Shown: piece after piece, positions 25,324 to 25,380 of the stretch
Layout of the letters: each line of letters begins with the position of its first letter
Position numbering within the stretch: position 1 is the stretch's first letter
IMG/VR virus record: IMGVR_UViG_3300030102_003466
Location: 1 to 25,380 of that record
Length of the DNA: 25,380 bases
DNA from: a virus
Strand: one strand, 5' to 3'
Notes under the pieces: model-generated
Databases searched by the model: none
Told to the model about the DNA's origin: nothing
What the model saw: the letters and a program-made list of their open reading frames with translations, nothing else
Position numbers and translations under genes: made by a program

Positions 25324-25380
25324 ATGAAATACTTAAATATAATTTTACTTTTAATTACATTTAATTCATTTGGACAAGAA
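25324..25380 (+). CDS. Start of a secreted protein, truncated by window end
   Basis: An ATG one base after the preceding TAG opens a frame that runs to the last base. The 19 visible residues are a complete-looking signal peptide: MKY, hydrophobic NIILLLITF, and a probable cut at SFG|QE. Like the gene at 23845 it has Gln at the predicted mature N-terminus. No lipobox Cys is seen in the visible part. It is probably the third member of the envelope cassette; the mature domain lies outside the window. Confidence 0.68.
   Translation, partial: MKYLNIILLLITFNSFGQE

Noticed and set aside
1-25380. tRNA genes, CRISPR arrays, diversity-generating retroelements, insertion sequences, attachment sites
   Set aside because: No cloverleaf-like sequence, spaced direct-repeat array, reverse transcriptase, transposase or integrase was seen when reading both strands by eye; a covariance-model scan would be needed to exclude a tRNA formally.

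Overview
The window is a contiguous stretch of a tailed-phage genome carrying the packaging and virion (late) genes. Every gene reads on the + strand and the genes are packed almost end to end. The host is most likely a marine flavobacterium or another Bacteroidota. DNA is AT-rich (about 30% G+C over most of it). None of the 19 visible starts has an AGGAGG-like ribosome site; the leaders are A/T-rich, as in Bacteroidota. Two secreted proteins carry short flavobacterial-style signal peptides with Gln at the predicted new N-terminus. Protein features (portal, capsid, ring, and tail-stabilisation-like proteins without a tape measure or sheath) suggest a short-tailed virion related to uncultured marine podovirus-like phages and, more distantly, to crAss-like phages. 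That relationship is judged from remembered family features, not from a search.

Layout. 1-1728: terminase large subunit, cut at its 5' end by the window edge. 1729-6855: portal, likely scaffold and major capsid protein, followed by a strong UUCG-loop terminator-like hairpin. 6923-9625: a conserved protein of unknown role and two proteins that look like head-to-tail ring or tail-tube components. 9628-14685: a very large tail-stabilisation ('muzzle'-type) protein, apparently split into 1269- and 405-residue parts by one in-frame TAA. 14686-23007: an acetyltransferase-fold protein, a 194-residue protein, a 456-residue protein and a 1980-residue protein. Their order and relative sizes recall T7 gp13-gp14-gp15-gp16, the internal virion proteins that form the DNA-ejection conduit.

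23010-23810: four consecutive small, very basic proteins, each with exactly two cysteines; two of them are too short for normal gene-calling cut-offs. 23845-25380: an envelope cassette made of a signal-peptide protein that looks like an outer-membrane beta-barrel, a small inner-membrane protein with a coiled coil, and the start of another secreted protein that runs off the window.

How they would work together: terminase and portal package DNA into a capsid built on the scaffold. The ring and muzzle proteins close the portal and form the short tail. The internal proteins are carried in the head and ejected into the cell. The basic two-cysteine proteins and the envelope cassette have no assigned role and are the least explained part of the window. 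No integrase, replication gene, recognisable endolysin, tRNA, CRISPR array or insertion sequence was seen. No gap between genes reaches 300 bases; the longest are 67 and 58 bases, and each of those holds a hairpin.
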